From positions 186,001-250,000 of the forward strand of contig NZ_CP108549.1 of NCBI RefSeq assembly GCF_036010325.1: DNA of 64,000 nucleotides, given 5' to 3'. This DNA is from Streptomyces sp. NBC_01210. Lineage in GTDB: Bacteria; Actinomycetota; Actinomycetes; Streptomycetales; Streptomycetaceae. Below are positions 61,970 to 64,000 of this stretch, piece after piece (positions within the stretch are counted from its first letter, which is position 1; each line of letters starts with the position of its first letter). Under the pieces are notes generated by a model. The model ran no database searches, was not told the DNA's origin, and saw only the letters and a list, made by a program, of their open reading frames with translations. A program made the translations under genes and the position numbers.

Positions 61970-64000
61970 TCAGCGTGGAATGGCGGTTACGGACGGCTGT
62001 ACCGAGATGGTGGTGCGGCGGCCGTTTTCCGCCTCCCTTTCCACGGTGATGCGTGTGTTGGTGTCGGGAACCTTGACCCCCAACTGCGGGTTCTTCATGT
62101 CCCAGTAGACCCCGGTGTGGTCGTCGAAGGCGGGGACACCGGGCCGGGAGGGGACGACGAACGTTCCGAAGTTCAGTCCGTCGCTGCGGTGCCGGGAGAA
62201 GGGTGCGTCGAAGGGCTGAACCAAGGCGTCGACCGGCTTCTGTGTCTTGTCGAGTATCGGCTCGGGCCGCGCGTCGACAGGAAGCAGCAGGCCGTGGCCT
62301 TCATGTTTCTTGGTGGCGTTGTCGGTGTACGCAGAGTCCCAGAGCCAGATCAGTGCACCTTCCTGATACGGGAAGAACTGCTCGCTGCCCTTGGCGCTGG
62401 ATCCGACTGGCCCATACCTGGGCAGACCCCAGAAGTATGTGCCTCTCCTGAGGAATGCGCCGTAGCCGACGTAGCGGCGGTTCTCCACGAAGTAGGCACG
62501 TTGAGACACCGTAATGCCTTCGCTGCCTGTGGAAATGGTGAAACCCTGAGCGGTCCACCCAGCCATGCCATGCTCCGCGCCGTCGGAGAAGATCTCTGCG
62601 CCTGCGGCTATCTTCACAGCATCGAGCCGAACGCCCCTCTCTTCGTGGGTGGCTTTGTCCGAGGTGACGTGAAAACGGAGCTGGATCTCCTTGCCGACGT
62701 GGTCGTCCAGAGGTATGTGCAACAGCTTCCATGCCTTGGAGGCGCCGCTCACCGCCGGCAATTTCCTTAGGTTGGGCTGGAGCGCAGTGCCATCGATGGT
62801 GCCCGGCAGGGCTGTCCACTGCTTGCCGCCGTCGCTCGACGCCTCAACGGTGAGGAAGTCATAGTTTCCCTCGGTGTCGTACCAAACACGGGCCTCCAGG
62901 AATGCCTTGGCCGAAGTCGGGGTGGCACGTAGATCGACCGAGCGGGTGAGGCTGTTGTCCATCAAGTCACCGGAACCGCTCCACCACTGCTTATCCCCGT
63001 CAAAAGGCGCGGTCAGCTCCGTAGTCTTGCGGGATGGCGGCAGATCTACGATGACGGCTTGCGGATCATCGGTGTTGTAGCCGGAGACACCGAGCGTGTG
63101 CTTGGAGCTCGACCCTGCCTTGACCCGTTCGTGCTTCAGCCAGCCGAGCTGGTACTTGCTCCAGGGATCGAGATCACCCGGCGAGTCCCGGGGTGCGTTC
63201 GGACCGCTCGCGAGGTAGCTGGCCTGGGCCATCAGGGACCAGTAGTCCACGCCGTTGGATTCACCGCCGACGCTGTACATATCCGGCAGCCCGAGGTCGT
63301 GGCCGTACTCGTGGGCGAACAGGCCCACGCCGCTGTCCTCGCCGCCAGTGACATAGACGTTGGCCCACATGCCGGTGTCGCCGAGCGGCGTGCCTCCGTT
63401 CCGGTTGAGCGAAGGGCCGTTCACTCCTGCAGTGTCCACATCATAGGCGTTGCCCTGGTGCGCCCAAATCGCGTCGGTGCCCTGCGCGCCGCCCCCGATG
63501 GTTTCGTCCCGGCCTGCGTGGACGACCATCAAGTGGTCGAGGTACCCGTCGGGTTCGTCGAAGTTGTTGTCTTTGTCGAAGTCGTAGCGGTCGTACACGT
63601 CGTACGGGGCCAGCTCCGCCTTGATTTCCGCATCGTCGTGCCCCTTGGCCCGCTCACTGTCGTACCAGGCCTTGGTCGCGTCGCGGACCATGAGCCATTG
63701 ATCTTGGTAGCAGTTGCTTTCACAGTTGTTGGCACCGTACCGCGCCTCGTTGTGGGGCAGCTCGACCCAGTCGCTGACCGTGCCGTCCATGTCGTACCGG
63801 CCGGAGGACTGGATGCGATAGTAGTTCCGCAGCGTGTCAGCCCCCTTCTCCGTGCCAAAAAGCAACTTCTGGTAGTAGGCACGGCTGAAGTCCTTTTGCC
63901 ACCGCGTAGGCTTCGCATCGGCGCGGGGCGGCTCGATGGCGTTGTGATGGGGGCCGGCCGTGCCCCCGTACTTGGGCTTGCCGTCGGCCTTGGCGTCGGT
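61970..64000 (-). CDS. Peptidase M6 (immune inhibitor A-type) secreted metalloprotease, N-terminus cut by window edge
   Basis: The frame is open to the right edge, giving 676 visible residues. The ATG at 63865 is internal, because conserved-looking sequence (KPTRWQKDFSRAYYQKLLFG) continues upstream of it. The zinc motif HEYGHDLGLPDMYS is in the catalytic domain; acidic calcium-site-like segments (DFDKDNNFDEPDGYLDH) lie before it. A long C-terminal beta-rich region follows (SRKTTELTAPFDGDKQWW and beyond), as in InhA peptidases of about 750-800 residues. The signal and pro-region should lie outside the window. It is convergent with antO and marks the right boundary of the antimycin cluster. Confidence 0.92.
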   Translation of the reverse strand, partial: TDAKADGKPKYGGTAGPHHNAIEPPRADAKPTRWQKDFSRAYYQKLLFGTEKGADTLRNYYRIQSSGRYDMDGTVSDWVELPHNEARYGANNCESNCYQDQWLMVRDATKAWYDSERAKGHDDAEIKAELAPYDVYDRYDFDKDNNFDEPDGYLDHLMVVHAGRDETIGGGAQGTDAIWAHQGNAYDVDTAGVNGPSLNRNGGTPLGDTGMWANVYVTGGEDSGVGLFAHEYGHDLGLPDMYSVGGESNGVDYWSLMAQASYLASGPNAPRDSPGDLDPWSKYQLGWLKHERVKAGSSSKHTLGVSGYNTDDPQAVIVDLPPSRKTTELTAPFDGDKQWWSGSGDLMDNSLTRSVDLRATPTSAKAFLEARVWYDTEGNYDFLTVEASSDGGKQWTALPGTIDGTALQPNLRKLPAVSGASKAWKLLHIPLDDHVGKEIQLRFHVTSDKATHEERGVRLDAVKIAAGAEIFSDGAEHGMAGWTAQGFTISTGSEGITVSQRAYFVENRRYVGYGAFLRRGTYFWGLPRYGPVGSSAKGSEQFFPYQEGALIWLWDSAYTDNATKKHEGHGLLLPVDARPEPILDKTQKPVDALVQPFDAPFSRHRSDGLNFGTFVVPSRPGVPAFDDHTGVYWDMKNPQLGVKVPDTNTRITVEREAENGRRTTISVQPSVTAIPR

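Overview
The window looks like a chromosomal (probably arm) region of a Streptomyces or close relative. GC is high throughout, GTG and TTG starts are common, hairpin terminators are GC-rich, and it carries a melC tyrosinase pair, a streptogrisin fragment, roadblock proteins and a recognisable antimycin-type depsipeptide cluster. Many genes are decayed, and every intact gene sits next to debris of others.

Region 1 (1-28,000) holds two diverged copies of a phosphonate-utilisation locus. Cluster 1 (1-9,977) runs lysR < > phnA - GlpT-like transporter - FAD oxidoreductase, then convergently adk - acs - dapA - aldehyde dehydrogenase. Cluster 2 (17,895-27,514) has the same plan without dapA and with an ABC solute-binding protein after the FAD enzyme. 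The enzymes suggest aminoethylphosphonate (or its N-methyl form) -> phosphonoacetaldehyde (FAD enzyme) -> phosphonoacetate (aldehyde dehydrogenase) -> acetate + Pi (PhnA) -> acetyl-CoA (Acs, with Adk recycling AMP). The copies have complementary damage. In cluster 1 acs is internally deleted and frameshifted and the dehydrogenase has a 3' frameshift. In cluster 2 the transporter is reduced to its last ~60 codons and the solute-binding protein is frameshifted. Together the two loci still supply one intact copy of each enzyme and one transporter. A 15-bp box, CTATR-N5-YCATAR, lies between lysR and phnA in both clusters, upstream of both dehydrogenases, and upstream of a secreted phosphatase-superfamily gene 7 kb away. 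An everted partner (ATAR-N7-CTAT) sits exactly 93 bp upstream of both dehydrogenase starts. I read this as the operator of a LysR regulon.

Between and around the clusters (10,400-17,900) lie a collapsed phospholipase C gene, a broken IS110-family transposase, melC1-melC2, a truncated phosphatase remnant, a polytopic membrane protein, a secreted HEAGH metalloprotease and a scrap of an IS5-type transposase. Region 2 (28,243-32,735) holds an unknown protein, three roadblock-type proteins, a DUF4388/PATAN protein and a PucR-type regulator. It resembles a signalling set but has no conservon GTPase or kinase. Region 3 (32,882-35,842) is an intact secreted phosphatase-superfamily protein facing a decayed paralogue.

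Region 4 (35,999-61,811) is a nearly complete antimycin cluster: antB-antA; antC (C-A-T-C-A-KR-T, first A domain with a threonine code), antD (KS-AT-ACP-TE), an MbtH-like gene and antE (crotonyl-CoA carboxylase/reductase); antG-antF-antQ; and, divergently, antHIJKL (phenylacetyl-CoA-epoxidase-like anthraniloyl oxygenase), antM, antN, antO. antQ (PPTase) is present; antP (kynureninase) is not seen, and the MbtH gene is not in the gene set I know for this family. A peptidase M6 gene runs off the right end.

No tRNA, rRNA or CRISPR array was recognised.
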